Translations under genes and position numbers: made by a program
Shown: positions 1-7,938 of the stretch, piece by piece
Position numbering within the stretch: position 1 is the stretch's first letter
Layout: each line of letters starts with the position of its first letter
NCBI GenBank assembly: GCA_020049415.1
Contig: JAIFKV010000178.1
Span: 1-35,781 of the forward strand
DNA: 35,781 bases
Source: Betaproteobacteria bacterium
GTDB lineage: Bacteria > Pseudomonadota > Gammaproteobacteria > Burkholderiales > Thiobacillaceae
Reading direction: 5' to 3'
Notes under the pieces: generated by a model
Database searches by the model: none
What the model saw: only the letters and a program-made list of their open reading frames with translations
Told to the model about the DNA's origin: nothing

Positions 1-2
1 AC

Positions 3-89
3 GAAACTCAACTCGTGCTGCAGCGCAAGCTGGAATCCGAGTACGCCGTCGGTTGGCTGAAAAACATCATGGCGGATGCCTTCGCCTGA
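3..89 (+). CDS. C-terminal end of an unidentified protein (partial)
   Basis: Frame 3 is open from the window edge to a TGA at 87-89 and gives 28 residues ending in KNIMADAFA. The other two forward frames read as low-quality sequence. The tail looks like a real protein end because it is mildly amphipathic and is followed by a hairpin. It is too short to assign a family. It lies upstream of the cytochrome cluster on the same strand, so it could belong to the same locus. Confidence 0.45.
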   Translation, partial: ETQLVLQRKLESEYAVGWLKNIMADAFA

Positions 90-120
90 TTGCTGCTTGG
101 CAGCAGTACCCCGCAGTACC

Positions 121-142
121 ACGGCCATCGCCTGATGGCCGT
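121..142 (+). terminator. 9-bp hairpin between the partial upstream gene and the first decaheme gene
   Basis: A perfect 9-bp stem (ACGGCCATC / GATGGCCGT) encloses a 4-nt loop. No T-run follows, so it is not a standard intrinsic terminator. It lies 32 nt after the upstream stop codon and 59 nt before the decaheme start. It may end the upstream transcript or shape the leader of the cytochrome mRNA. Confidence 0.4.
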
Positions 143-201
143 ACACAGTGCCGGAACTGACTCGGCGTCCCCGTCGTTCGTTTGGCTTGAGGAGATATGA
201 C

Positions 202-2784
202 ATGAAAATTGCACAGTGTTTTTCAACAACACGATGGGGACTGGCAGCTTTGCTAGCCATCGGCATAGCCGGCTGCGGCGGTGATAGCGGCGATGGTGGC
301 GATGGCACTACGCCCCCTCCCGCAGGCGCAGTCGTGACACCAGCGGCCGTAGCCGCTGCGGTCAACACTGCGGTAGCTGTACCCGCCAATGACACGGCCA
401 CTAATTCATCAGCCCCCTTCGCGGTGATCCAGGAAGCCGGCCTGCCAGTAGCAACCGTCAATAGTCCGCCGAAAATCAACTTCACGGTATTCTCGGACGG
501 CGCAGTAAAAACCGGTCTGACCTCCGCCAACGTCAGCGTCGCCATAGCGAAGCTGGTACCTGGCACAAACGGTGCGCCTGATGAATGGGTGAACTACATC
601 TATCGCACTGAAAGCACCGCAACTGCTCCCAACAATGTAGGTAACGGCGAAGCCGGCGCACCCGCTTTGGCAAGCGCGCTGCAAGCGACTACCGACGCCA
701 AGCCTACTGGTACCAATGCGATACCGAACCAACTCGCCTACAACGCGGAAGGCAAGTACTACACCTACACCTTCTCGACAGATATTCGCGACCCCGCCTT
801 TGTCGGCCCCACCGGCCTGCGTACCAATGGCGTCGTGTTCGAGCCCAACCGCACCCACCGCATCGCGCTGCAGTTGAGCTACACCAACGCTGCTGGCAAA
901 ACGGTGCTGGTCAACCCCTATTACGACTTCAAGTTCGTCGCCGACGGTTCCGGCTACAAGGCAGTCGCCTTGAGCAACGCAGCTACCGAGACGCGCGTGA
1001 TGGCCGACATCAAGAGCTGCAACACCTGCCATAACAAGCTCGCGTTGCATGGCGGCGGCCGTGTTGATGTGCAATATTGCGTCATGTGCCACAACCCGGG
1101 CACGGTTGATGCCAACAGCGGCAACGTGCTGACCATGAGCACCATGGCGCACCGCATTCATGCCGGTCACATGTTGAAAAATGAGTACGCTATTTGGGGC
1201 TTCGGCAGCACCAAGCACGATTATTCGCATGTCGGCTTCCCGCAGGATCTGCGCAATTGCACCAAGTGCCATAGCGCAACCCCTGCCGAAGGCAATCCGA
1301 ACCAGACCGCGCAGGGCGACAAGTGGAAATCCGCCCCGAGTCGCGCTGCCTGCGGCGGTTGCCATGACGGCATCAACTTCGCAACAGGTGGCGGCACGAC
1401 GATGAACCCGAGCAGCCCGTTTGCCAGCCTCGGCCACGTTGGCGGCGCTCAGGCTGACGACAGCAGATGCGTGCTTTGCCATAGCAGCGACGCAGTCTCC
1501 AATGTCTACCATCTGCCGATCACCGCAGTGAAAAACGCAACGAGTGGCATAACCACTTACTACGCAGCCAATGACAATCGTTTGCCAACTGGCGCACTTA
1601 CGGTCGACTACGACATCAAGAGCGTATCGCTGAACGCCAGCCGCAACCCGGTCATGGTGTTCCGCATTCTGCAGAACGGTGCACGCAAGGACTTGAATGC
1701 CGGCCCGTCAGGCGAGATCTGGACCAACTTCACCGGTGCGCCCAACGTCTACTTTGCCTTCTCTGTTCCACAGGATGGCATTACGACGCCGGCTGACTTC
1801 AATGCCTATTACAGCGCTGGCCTGAAAAACATCTGGAACGGCACTGCAACAACCACAAGCGCTGGCACCCTGACCGGTCCGGATAGCGATGGCTACTACA
1901 CCGTAACGCTTACTGGTCGGACCATTCCCGCCGGCGCTGGCATCCTGACCGGAGCGATGGGTTACTCCGCCATGCTGCAAACGAACGTCGCTGGCTATGC
2001 GGCCTCCAGCACAGTTGCTGGTTTGAATGTCACGGCGCAAGACGTGTCGAAGACCGCTACCGGCGCCACCGCTCGTCGTATTACCGCCGAAGCAGACAAG
2101 TGCAACAACTGCCACGGCAAGCTCGGCCTCTTTACCGAGACCACCTTCCACAGCGGTCAACGCAACGATCCGAAGATGTGCGCGATGTGCCACAACCCGA
2201 ACCGCACCAGTTCCGGTTGGTCAGCAGATTCCACGTCCTTCGTGCATGGAACCCATGCGGCCGGCAAGCGTGCGGTGCCATTCAACTGGCACAAGGACGC
2301 GGCGTTCGATGCCACAGTAATCGGCTATCCGGGCGACCTGAAAAACTGCGAGAACTGTCACGCGGCAGGTGGCTATGACTTCAGCGCGGGCAATAGCCAG
2401 GTAGCAAACCGTCTGTACCGGGCGACCGCGACAGCAACGACCACCGGTTTGTTTGCTGATATCTCGAAGAGCCCGTATGTGCAAAGTAGCAATACCATTT
2501 ATGGTACTGGCTACAACACCAGTGATGCGGCAGTCACCACGCCAAGCGCAACGACGACGGGTCTCAACCTGGTGAACTCACCGATCGCCAACGCCTGCTT
2601 CGGCTGTCACGACGGCGATATGGTTTCGTCGCCGGGCACCTCGGTCAAGTCCCACATCGAGCAAATGGGTGTCGGCTCGATCTACAAGACGCGTACCGAA
2701 GCCCTTGGCCGCTCCGAGCAGTGTTTGCTCTGTCACGGTTCGGGCAGCAGCATCGCCCCGATCAAGGCAGCACACGGCCTGTAA
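202..2784 (+). CDS. OmcA/MtrC-family decaheme c-type cytochrome, surface lipoprotein (copy 1)
   Basis: The predicted 860-aa protein is an outer-surface decaheme cytochrome that passes electrons between the MtrAB conduit and extracellular acceptors or donors. The ATG at 202 is chosen because GAGGAGATATGAC lies just upstream and it begins a clean lipoprotein signal with lipobox IAGC (acylated Cys25); an upstream in-frame start at 148 would bury this signal. A Gly/Asp-rich linker follows. Ten CxxCH motifs form two pentaheme modules, with first cysteines at about residues 273, 293, 353, 384, 423 and 634, 660, 716, 799, 841. Heme-free beta-rich segments separate them, as in MtrC, OmcA and MtrF. 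It is the first gene of the cluster and is followed by an intrinsic terminator, so it may be its own transcription unit. The family is clear from heme number and layout; which paralog it corresponds to is not. Confidence 0.93.
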   Translation: MKIAQCFSTTRWGLAALLAIGIAGCGGDSGDGGDGTTPPPAGAVVTPAAVAAAVNTAVAVPANDTATNSSAPFAVIQEAGLPVATVNSPPKINFTVFSDGAVKTGLTSANVSVAIAKLVPGTNGAPDEWVNYIYRTESTATAPNNVGNGEAGAPALASALQATTDAKPTGTNAIPNQLAYNAEGKYYTYTFSTDIRDPAFVGPTGLRTNGVVFEPNRTHRIALQLSYTNAAGKTVLVNPYYDFKFVADGSGYKAVALSNAATETRVMADIKSCNTCHNKLALHGGGRVDVQYCVMCHNPGTVDANSGNVLTMSTMAHRIHAGHMLKNEYAIWGFGSTKHDYSHVGFPQDLRNCTKCHSATPAEGNPNQTAQGDKWKSAPSRAACGGCHDGINFATGGGTTMNPSSPFASLGHVGGAQADDSRCVLCHSSDAVSNVYHLPITAVKNATSGITTYYAANDNRLPTGALTVDYDIKSVSLNASRNPVMVFRILQNGARKDLNAGPSGEIWTNFTGAPNVYFAFSVPQDGITTPADFNAYYSAGLKNIWNGTATTTSAGTLTGPDSDGYYTVTLTGRTIPAGAGILTGAMGYSAMLQTNVAGYAASSTVAGLNVTAQDVSKTATGATARRITAEADKCNNCHGKLGLFTETTFHSGQRNDPKMCAMCHNPNRTSSGWSADSTSFVHGTHAAGKRAVPFNWHKDAAFDATVIGYPGDLKNCENCHAAGGYDFSAGNSQVANRLYRATATATTTGLFADISKSPYVQSSNTIYGTGYNTSDAAVTTPSATTTGLNLVNSPIANACFGCHDGDMVSSPGTSVKSHIEQMGVGSIYKTRTEALGRSEQCLLCHGSGSSIAPIKAAHGL

Positions 2785-2810
2785 CTTGACCATCGACTGT
2801 TGATCGGCTT

Positions 2811-2843
2811 CAGACTGGGTTACGGAATACGTAACCCAGTCTG
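2811..2843 (+). terminator. 14-bp perfect hairpin after decaheme copy 1
   Basis: CAGACTGGGTTACG pairs perfectly with CGTAACCCAGTCTG around a 5-nt loop, and one or two more pairs are possible at the base. No T-run follows directly. A second, canonical terminator begins 25 nt later, so this may be a 3'-end stabiliser or the first half of a tandem termination region. Confidence 0.55.
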
Positions 2844-2868
2844 GAACCCGGGATCAGCAAAGCAGCAC

Positions 2869-2899
2869 GGATGCGCAGAATTCAGGCGCATCCTTTTTT
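2869..2899 (+). terminator. Rho-independent terminator of decaheme copy 1
   Basis: The stem GGATGCGC / GCGCATCC encloses a 9-nt loop and is followed by six T residues (2894-2899). This is a textbook intrinsic terminator. It separates the first decaheme gene from the genes downstream, which therefore need their own promoter in about 2900-2990. Confidence 0.85.
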
Positions 2900-2915
2900 C
2901 GTTAGAGAGAGTCTT

Positions 2916-2955
2916 TTTCGGCAGAGGCCCGCGCAAGCGCTGATCTCTGCCGAAA
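2916..2955 (+). repeat. 11-bp inverted repeat in the leader of the HhH gene
   Basis: TTTCGGCAGAG (2916-2926) is exactly complementary to CTCTGCCGAAA (2945-2955). The 18-nt interior contains a further GCGC-AA-GCGC hairpin. It lies between the terminator and the ribosome-binding site of the HhH gene. That position suits an operator or a leader hairpin, but no binding protein can be named. Confidence 0.45.
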
Positions 2956-2993
2956 GGGTTTCGAAGCCTGGCAAACTCAGGCTGAACCGACAC

Positions 2994-2999
2994 AGGAGG
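2994..2999 (+). promoter_or_regulatory. Shine-Dalgarno AGGAGG that selects the TTG start of the HhH gene
   Basis: AGGAGG ends 8 nt before the TTG at 3008. The competing ATG at 3001 is in another frame and only one base from the Shine-Dalgarno, too close to be used. The TTG frame alone encodes a signal peptide and a recognisable domain. Confidence 0.7.
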
Positions 3000-3007
3000 A
3001 ATGAAGC

Positions 3008-3340
3008 TTGAAGCACAACATCGACACCATCGGCAAAGCGGGCTTGATCGCCTTGTCCATTTTTTTCGCCACTGGCGCATCGCACGCCTACATGCAAAAA
3101 CCGGAAGCGGCCACGCAAAGCGGCAAAGCCGACAAAATGCAGCCGGCCAGCAAGAAAATCGTCGACATCAACCGCGCCAGCAAGACCGAGCTGAGAACGC
3201 TACAAGGTGTGGACGACGCGCTGGCGGCCAAGATCATTGCCGGACGGCCCTATCTGAGCAAGGCAAACCTGGTCACCCACAACATCATCCCGGCCGGGCT
3301 TTATATGCAGCTCAAGCAGCAGATCATCGCCAAGCAATGA
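3008..3340 (+). CDS. Secreted helix-hairpin-helix (ComEA-like) small protein
   Basis: The predicted 110-aa protein starts at TTG. It has a Sec signal peptide ending near ATGASHA, a lysine-rich spacer, and one HhH module from about residue 50. The module reads VDINRASKTELRTLQGVDDALAAKII and is followed by the second helix pair. This resembles the C-terminal part of ComEA, which binds double-stranded DNA non-specifically in the periplasm during competence. No transmembrane anchor remains if the signal is cleaved, so the product is probably periplasmic or exported. It sits between two decaheme cytochrome genes with no competence genes nearby. A DNA-binding or protein-docking role within the electron-transfer locus is inference. 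The HhH assignment is firm; the ligand is unknown. Confidence 0.82.
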   Translation: MKHNIDTIGKAGLIALSIFFATGASHAYMQKPEAATQSGKADKMQPASKKIVDINRASKTELRTLQGVDDALAAKIIAGRPYLSKANLVTHNIIPAGLYMQLKQQIIAKQ

Positions 3341-3450
3341 TGCATTATTTATTCCGTTTCGTTACCGGCTCTGCCTCGAATGTCAGGCTGAGCATGCTGG
3401 ACGAATACGGTTGCTTTTGCAGTATCAGTAGCTGATTAGCGGAGAAGACT

Positions 3451-5838
3451 ATGAAATTGCGCAATGTTGCCCCGACCCTGATGGCTCTATTGTTGGGTGC
3501 GCTCGCAGGGTGTGGCGGCGGGGGGGACGGCGGCAGCGCGGTCGCCGTTCCGAACGCAGCCAACTCGGGTGGCACGATTACCGGCATCACGGTGAACAGC
3601 CCGCCGGTGGTGACCTTCGTCGTCAACGACTCGACCGGCAAGCCCATCTCCGGCCTGAAGTTGAGCAATCCGACCGGTACGTTGCCGGCAGACCCGGCTT
3701 GCAACAATTCAAATATCACCTTCGCCATGGCCAAATTCGATGGCAGCAATTGGCAGAGCCTGATTTCGCGCCAGCGCTATGCGACTTCCGCAGCAAAACA
3801 GAATGCTGTAATCGAAGGCACTACCGACCCCAAACCGGCGGCTGGCGGTTATACCAATCCCGACACGGCAACCGCCGACCCCAGCACCCGCATCGTCGGC
3901 ATCCTGGAAGAAGCCAATGGCGTTTACACCTACCGCTTCGCCACCGACGTCAGCACTCCATTGTTGATGGCCAGTGCGATCGACAAGAAAAACATCTCGC
4001 TCGGCAAGGTCGCCAATAATGGCAATCTGGCGGTCAAGGATGGCAAGACCCTGCATCGCGTCGCACTACAGCTGTGTTACGTCGACCCGGTTACCCAGCA
4101 GACGATAAAACTCAACCCCTACATGGACTTCACGTTGGGGACCGATGGAAAGGGGAAACCCTTCCTCGACGCTCAGGGCAATCTGACCCCGGCGCATAAA
4201 ATCGTCGAGCGTGCAGCCTGCAACGAATGCCACCAGAACTTCGCGCAACATGGCGGCAATCGGGTTGAACCGAATTACTGCGTGATGTGCCACAACCCCG
4301 GCAGCAGCGATTTCGAAACCGGCAATCCGATCGACTTCAAGTTGATGGTGCACAAGTACCATATGGGCAAGCGCCTGACTCAGGACTATGCCGTGCGTTC
4401 GGCAGTCGCAAGGAAGGATACCGCCGGCGTGATTTCCGGCGTGCTGTATCCACAAGATCAGCGCAATTGCGTCAAATGCCATGACGGCGCCAGGATGGAT
4501 GCCAATGGGGCCTTGCTGACCGCGCAGGGCGACAACTGGAAGAACAAAGCCAGCAAGAATGCCTGCCTGGCGTGTCATGACGACTACAAGACTGCGGGTT
4601 CAACTTGGCAGACCGCGCATACCCCCTACGCATCGCTGCTAAAACCCAGCGTCGCCAATCCGGATGCCACCGCGGATGCTGTCTGCCAATCCTGCCATAA
4701 CAACGCGGGAGGCGGGGTTGCCAAGACCATTGCCCAGGCACATGAGATCCCCGAGTGGGTCATGAGTGGGAATTACCAACTCAATCTGTGGAATATCAGC
4801 AAAAACGCCAACAACACATTGACCGTGGAGTACTCGGTGAGCAACCCGATTACCGGCGCTGATTACGATCTGCTCGATGCCGCGTTGACCGCACGTTTCA
4901 GTAGCCTGAGTCTGCTGTTCGGCTGGAACACCACCGATTTCGCCAATGACGGCGGCAACGCTCGCGGCCAGCCCTTCACTGCCAGGGTGACCACAGATGC
5001 GTCCGTGCAACGGGTTGGCAGCAGCAACCGTTTCACGCTGACCTCCAGCGTCCTGCCAACAGCGGCGAATGGCAGCGTGTCGGTGGCTTTCCAGGGGCGC
5101 ATCAACGAGGCGGGCTTGCGCGTTCCGGTCGCGAACGCGGTCAAATACTTCGCCATGAATGGAAATATCGTTGAGCGGCGTCAGGTAGTCTCGGCCGACA
5201 AGTGCAATGCCTGCCATGGCCGATTCATCGGCTATACCAGTCTGACCACTAACAATCCTGGCCTCGGCGCGCATGGCGCCAACCGGAATGATCCCCAGGT
5301 CTGCGTGATCTGCCACAACGGCAACAATCCGTTGAACGGCACCATCGTGGCGGGTGGCGCGGTGACGCAGTACGCCAAGTCGGCCGACTTCAAAGACATG
5401 ATCCACAGGATGCATGCCGAGCAGGAAGAAAACTACCCGGTATGGCCTAAATCAGCCAAAACCACGCGCCTGGGTTCAGTCATCTACACCGGCCTGAAGA
5501 ACTGCGATAGCTGCCATGTGGGCAACTCCTACAAGCAGAACAACAGCGTACTCGGCACCTCGGTGACCTATGCGGTCAACACCAGCATCGATAGCACCAA
5601 CGCCGCCGTCACCGACATCGATGCAAGCGACAACCTGGTGATCTCGCCCAAAGCGTCTGCCTGCGCCAGTTGTCATAGTTCGGACAGCGCTAAAACGCAC
5701 ATGACCAATGAAGGCGGCGCGGTGTTCGGCACGCTCACCCAGGGCGCCTTCGCTTCCGGTGCCGTATTCGAGTCCTGCGATGGTTGCCATGCAGCAGGCG
5801 CCATGCTGCCGGTGGACAGCGTGCATCAAGGCAACTGA
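3451..5838 (+). CDS. OmcA/MtrC-family decaheme c-type cytochrome, surface lipoprotein (copy 2)
   Basis: The predicted 795-aa lipoprotein has signal MKLRNVAPTL and lipobox LAGC (Cys21), then a glycine-rich tether. GGAGAAG lies just upstream of the ATG. Ten CxxCH motifs occur with first cysteines at about residues 257, 277, 340, 372, 412 and 585, 618, 685, 738, 776. This is the double-pentaheme plan of MtrC and OmcA. Short conserved stretches such as YCVMCHNPG and QGDNWK-like segments are shared with copy 1, but the proteins differ in length and most of their sequence. They look like old paralogs rather than a recent duplication. It is the gene nearest to the PPIase-mtrA-mtrB set on the same strand, so it is the better candidate for the MtrC partner of that conduit. 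Confidence 0.93.
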   Translation: MKLRNVAPTLMALLLGALAGCGGGGDGGSAVAVPNAANSGGTITGITVNSPPVVTFVVNDSTGKPISGLKLSNPTGTLPADPACNNSNITFAMAKFDGSNWQSLISRQRYATSAAKQNAVIEGTTDPKPAAGGYTNPDTATADPSTRIVGILEEANGVYTYRFATDVSTPLLMASAIDKKNISLGKVANNGNLAVKDGKTLHRVALQLCYVDPVTQQTIKLNPYMDFTLGTDGKGKPFLDAQGNLTPAHKIVERAACNECHQNFAQHGGNRVEPNYCVMCHNPGSSDFETGNPIDFKLMVHKYHMGKRLTQDYAVRSAVARKDTAGVISGVLYPQDQRNCVKCHDGARMDANGALLTAQGDNWKNKASKNACLACHDDYKTAGSTWQTAHTPYASLLKPSVANPDATADAVCQSCHNNAGGGVAKTIAQAHEIPEWVMSGNYQLNLWNISKNANNTLTVEYSVSNPITGADYDLLDAALTARFSSLSLLFGWNTTDFANDGGNARGQPFTARVTTDASVQRVGSSNRFTLTSSVLPTAANGSVSVAFQGRINEAGLRVPVANAVKYFAMNGNIVERRQVVSADKCNACHGRFIGYTSLTTNNPGLGAHGANRNDPQVCVICHNGNNPLNGTIVAGGAVTQYAKSADFKDMIHRMHAEQEENYPVWPKSAKTTRLGSVIYTGLKNCDSCHVGNSYKQNNSVLGTSVTYAVNTSIDSTNAAVTDIDASDNLVISPKASACASCHSSDSAKTHMTNEGGAVFGTLTQGAFASGAVFESCDGCHAAGAMLPVDSVHQGN

Positions 5839-5865
5839 ATTGCTTCGCAGGCACCATAACCAGCG

Positions 5866-5887
5866 CGAGGACACACCTGTGTCCTCG
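5866..5887 (+). other. 10-bp intercistronic hairpin between decaheme copy 2 and the PPIase gene
   Basis: CGAGGACACA pairs perfectly with TGTGTCCTCG around a two-base centre. No T-run follows. Its place 27 nt after the stop codon and 27 nt before the next start suits an mRNA processing or stability element that would set different levels of the very abundant cytochrome and the chaperone. Confidence 0.5.
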
Positions 5888-5914
5888 TCATCTAGCACCC
5901 AATTGGATTGATCC

Positions 5915-6775
5915 ATGAAGCAGAAACAAAAGTTGTTCCTTCTCATTGCGGCATTGGGCCTGACAGTGTCCGGCTGCGGTGAAAAAAAACCCGAGCCCCT
6001 CTCCACGGCAACAGCGGCGCTGAAAATCAACGGCAAGCCTGTCCTGGTGTCTGAATTACAGGCCAAGTCACTACAGCATGGCACTGCTGATGGCAATCTG
6101 AAACCCGTTTCCGCGCAAGCCATGGAAAGTATGGTCAGCATGGAGTTGATGCGTCAGGCAGCCGTTCAGGAAAAACTGGATAGCAATGAAACCATCCAGG
6201 CAAAGATGGCCATCTCGATGCGTTCGATTCTGGCCATGGCCTATTTGGAGCAACTACTGGAAACGGTAAAAAAACCAACCGATGCAGAGGTCAGCGCTTA
6301 TTACACGCAACATCCGGAACGCTACTCGGCACGCAAGCAATACGCTGTGCAAGAAATCCAGATCCAGCCAACACCTGAAAACGCCCCTGCAATCCTGGTT
6401 CAACTGGGCAAGTTGAATAAAGTCGACCTGTTCGAGAAATGGTTGCGTGAAAACAATGTTGCCCACCAGAGCACGCCGATTTCAGTGATGTCTGATGGCA
6501 TGCCGGATGACGTACTGCAGAAGTTCAAGAATTTGGCGGTCGGCAACCACCTCGTCCTCGAAGATAAAGAGCCGATGCGCATCCTTTTCATCATCTCCGA
6601 GCAAATGCAGCCAGCCACGCTGGAGCAAGTTTCTCAACAGATCAGCAACACACTGTTTGAGCAACGACGCAAAGACCGTTTGGAGTCGACTCTGAAGCAA
6701 CTTCGCGACAAGGCGAAAATTGAATATGTAGCCCCCTACTCCGCGCAGGGGCTGCAAGTAGGCCAACCGAATTGA
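5915..6775 (+). CDS. EpsD-like peptidyl-prolyl cis-trans isomerase lipoprotein
   Basis: The predicted 286-aa protein has lipoprotein signal MKQKQKLFLLIAALGLTVSG with acylated Cys21. A SurA-N-like helical region follows at about residues 30-125 (including an INGKPVLVSELQ start). A parvulin-type region follows at about 135-250, and a C-terminal helix is rich in Lys, Arg and Glu. The layout matches the EpsD/SurA-like periplasmic foldases. The parvulin part looks divergent, so chaperone function may matter more than isomerase activity. It lies directly upstream of mtrA and mtrB. The inference is that it assists folding or outer-membrane insertion of the barrel or the decaheme proteins. The Shine-Dalgarno is weak. 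Confidence 0.78.
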   Translation: MKQKQKLFLLIAALGLTVSGCGEKKPEPLSTATAALKINGKPVLVSELQAKSLQHGTADGNLKPVSAQAMESMVSMELMRQAAVQEKLDSNETIQAKMAISMRSILAMAYLEQLLETVKKPTDAEVSAYYTQHPERYSARKQYAVQEIQIQPTPENAPAILVQLGKLNKVDLFEKWLRENNVAHQSTPISVMSDGMPDDVLQKFKNLAVGNHLVLEDKEPMRILFIISEQMQPATLEQVSQQISNTLFEQRRKDRLESTLKQLRDKAKIEYVAPYSAQGLQVGQPN

Positions 6776-6850
6776 TGAAAAAGTATCGTGGCAGCGAGAC
6801 CGCCGCGGTTGTATGAGTTCAACCAACCGAACAAAACTGGGACACAGCTT

Positions 6851-7882
6851 ATGTGGAAAACTATCGTGAAACCAAGTCCGAAATGGTTCGCTCTGATCCT
6901 CGGCATCAGCTTGCTTTTACCGGCTTATGCTGCCAGCAAAGCGGACAAGGAAGACAAGGAGGACGCCAAGAGCGACAAGAAAGCCGTGCCCACGGCAATG
7001 CTGACCGACGAAGAGAAAGATGCGAAGTTGGCGCTGATTGCGAAGGCAAAATTCAAGGATATCGATGCCTGCGTCAGTTGCCACGACGCGGAAAACGAAT
7101 TCCCGGTTTTCCCAATCTTCAAAACCAAGCATGCGGTCAAGGCGGACCCGCGCAGCCCGATGGCGAACAAGGAATGCGAGAGTTGCCATGGCGCCGGCAC
7201 CGTCCACACCAAGGCGAAGAAGAGCGAGAAGCGCGGCGGCTCGATCATCAACTTCGGCAAGAATGCCTGGACCCCGGTGAAGGACCAGAACGAAAAGTGC
7301 CTGGCCTGCCACCAGACGCATCAGCGCATCGAGTGGAAAGGCAGCACCCACGCGTTCAACGAAGTGGCGTGCGCTTCTTGTCATTCCATCCACACGGCCA
7401 AGGATCCGGTCCTCGATCGCCAGACCCAGCCCAAGGTCTGTTTCGGCTGCCATGCGAATGAACAAGCCAAATTCCAGCAGACCTCGCACCACCCGGTGCG
7501 CGAAGGCAAGATGGGATGCAGCGAATGCCATGATGCACACGGCGGAAACGCTTCTGGTCTCAAGATCAAAGCCAGCGTGCGCGAGAAATGCACTTCATGC
7601 CATGCCGAAAAGCGCGGCCCCTTCCTGTGGGACCACGCCCCTGCCGCCGAGGACTGCAATCTGTGCCACACCCCGCATGGCTCCAATCAGCCGGCATTGC
7701 TGAAGAAACGGGTTCCCCAGTTATGCCAGGAATGCCACTCGCCAGCCGGTCATCCCAGCGTCAGCTACAACGGCTCGAAGCTACTCGCCGGCAGCATGTT
7801 CCTGGGCGCCAAGAGTTGCTCGAATTGCCATTCCGCCGTGCATGGCTCCAATCACCCCTCCGGTGTGACGCAGTTGCGTTGA
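6851..7882 (+). CDS. mtrA: MtrA/DmsE-family periplasmic decaheme c-type cytochrome
   Basis: The predicted 343-aa protein has a Sec signal ending near LLLPAYA. A highly charged Lys/Asp/Glu segment follows, then ten CxxCH motifs between about residues 74 and 327, with linker repeats of the DAHG and TPHGS kind. This is the MtrA/DmsE/PioA/MtoA plan, in which a heme wire sits inside the MtrB barrel and crosses the outer membrane. I chose the ATG at 6851 because the upstream in-frame GTG at 6788 would place 21 non-signal residues before a good signal peptide. The gene is followed at once by mtrB, as in all known conduits. The length is close to Shewanella MtrA, not to the longer PioA with its N-terminal extension. 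Confidence 0.93.
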   Translation: MWKTIVKPSPKWFALILGISLLLPAYAASKADKEDKEDAKSDKKAVPTAMLTDEEKDAKLALIAKAKFKDIDACVSCHDAENEFPVFPIFKTKHAVKADPRSPMANKECESCHGAGTVHTKAKKSEKRGGSIINFGKNAWTPVKDQNEKCLACHQTHQRIEWKGSTHAFNEVACASCHSIHTAKDPVLDRQTQPKVCFGCHANEQAKFQQTSHHPVREGKMGCSECHDAHGGNASGLKIKASVREKCTSCHAEKRGPFLWDHAPAAEDCNLCHTPHGSNQPALLKKRVPQLCQECHSPAGHPSVSYNGSKLLAGSMFLGAKSCSNCHSAVHGSNHPSGVTQLR

Positions 7883-7938
7883 TGCTCACAACCCCAGAAT
7901 GAATCGCCATTCCCGAAAGCAGATCGAGGAAGAAGACT

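Noticed and set aside
148..201. Earlier start for decaheme copy 1
   Set aside because: It would add 18 Arg-rich residues before the lipoprotein signal; the Shine-Dalgarno and lipobox support 202.
409..1512. A 367-aa open frame on the minus strand opposite decaheme copy 1
   Set aside because: It is antisense to a gene with ten clear heme motifs, has no signal or family pattern, and reflects GC-rich codon shadowing.
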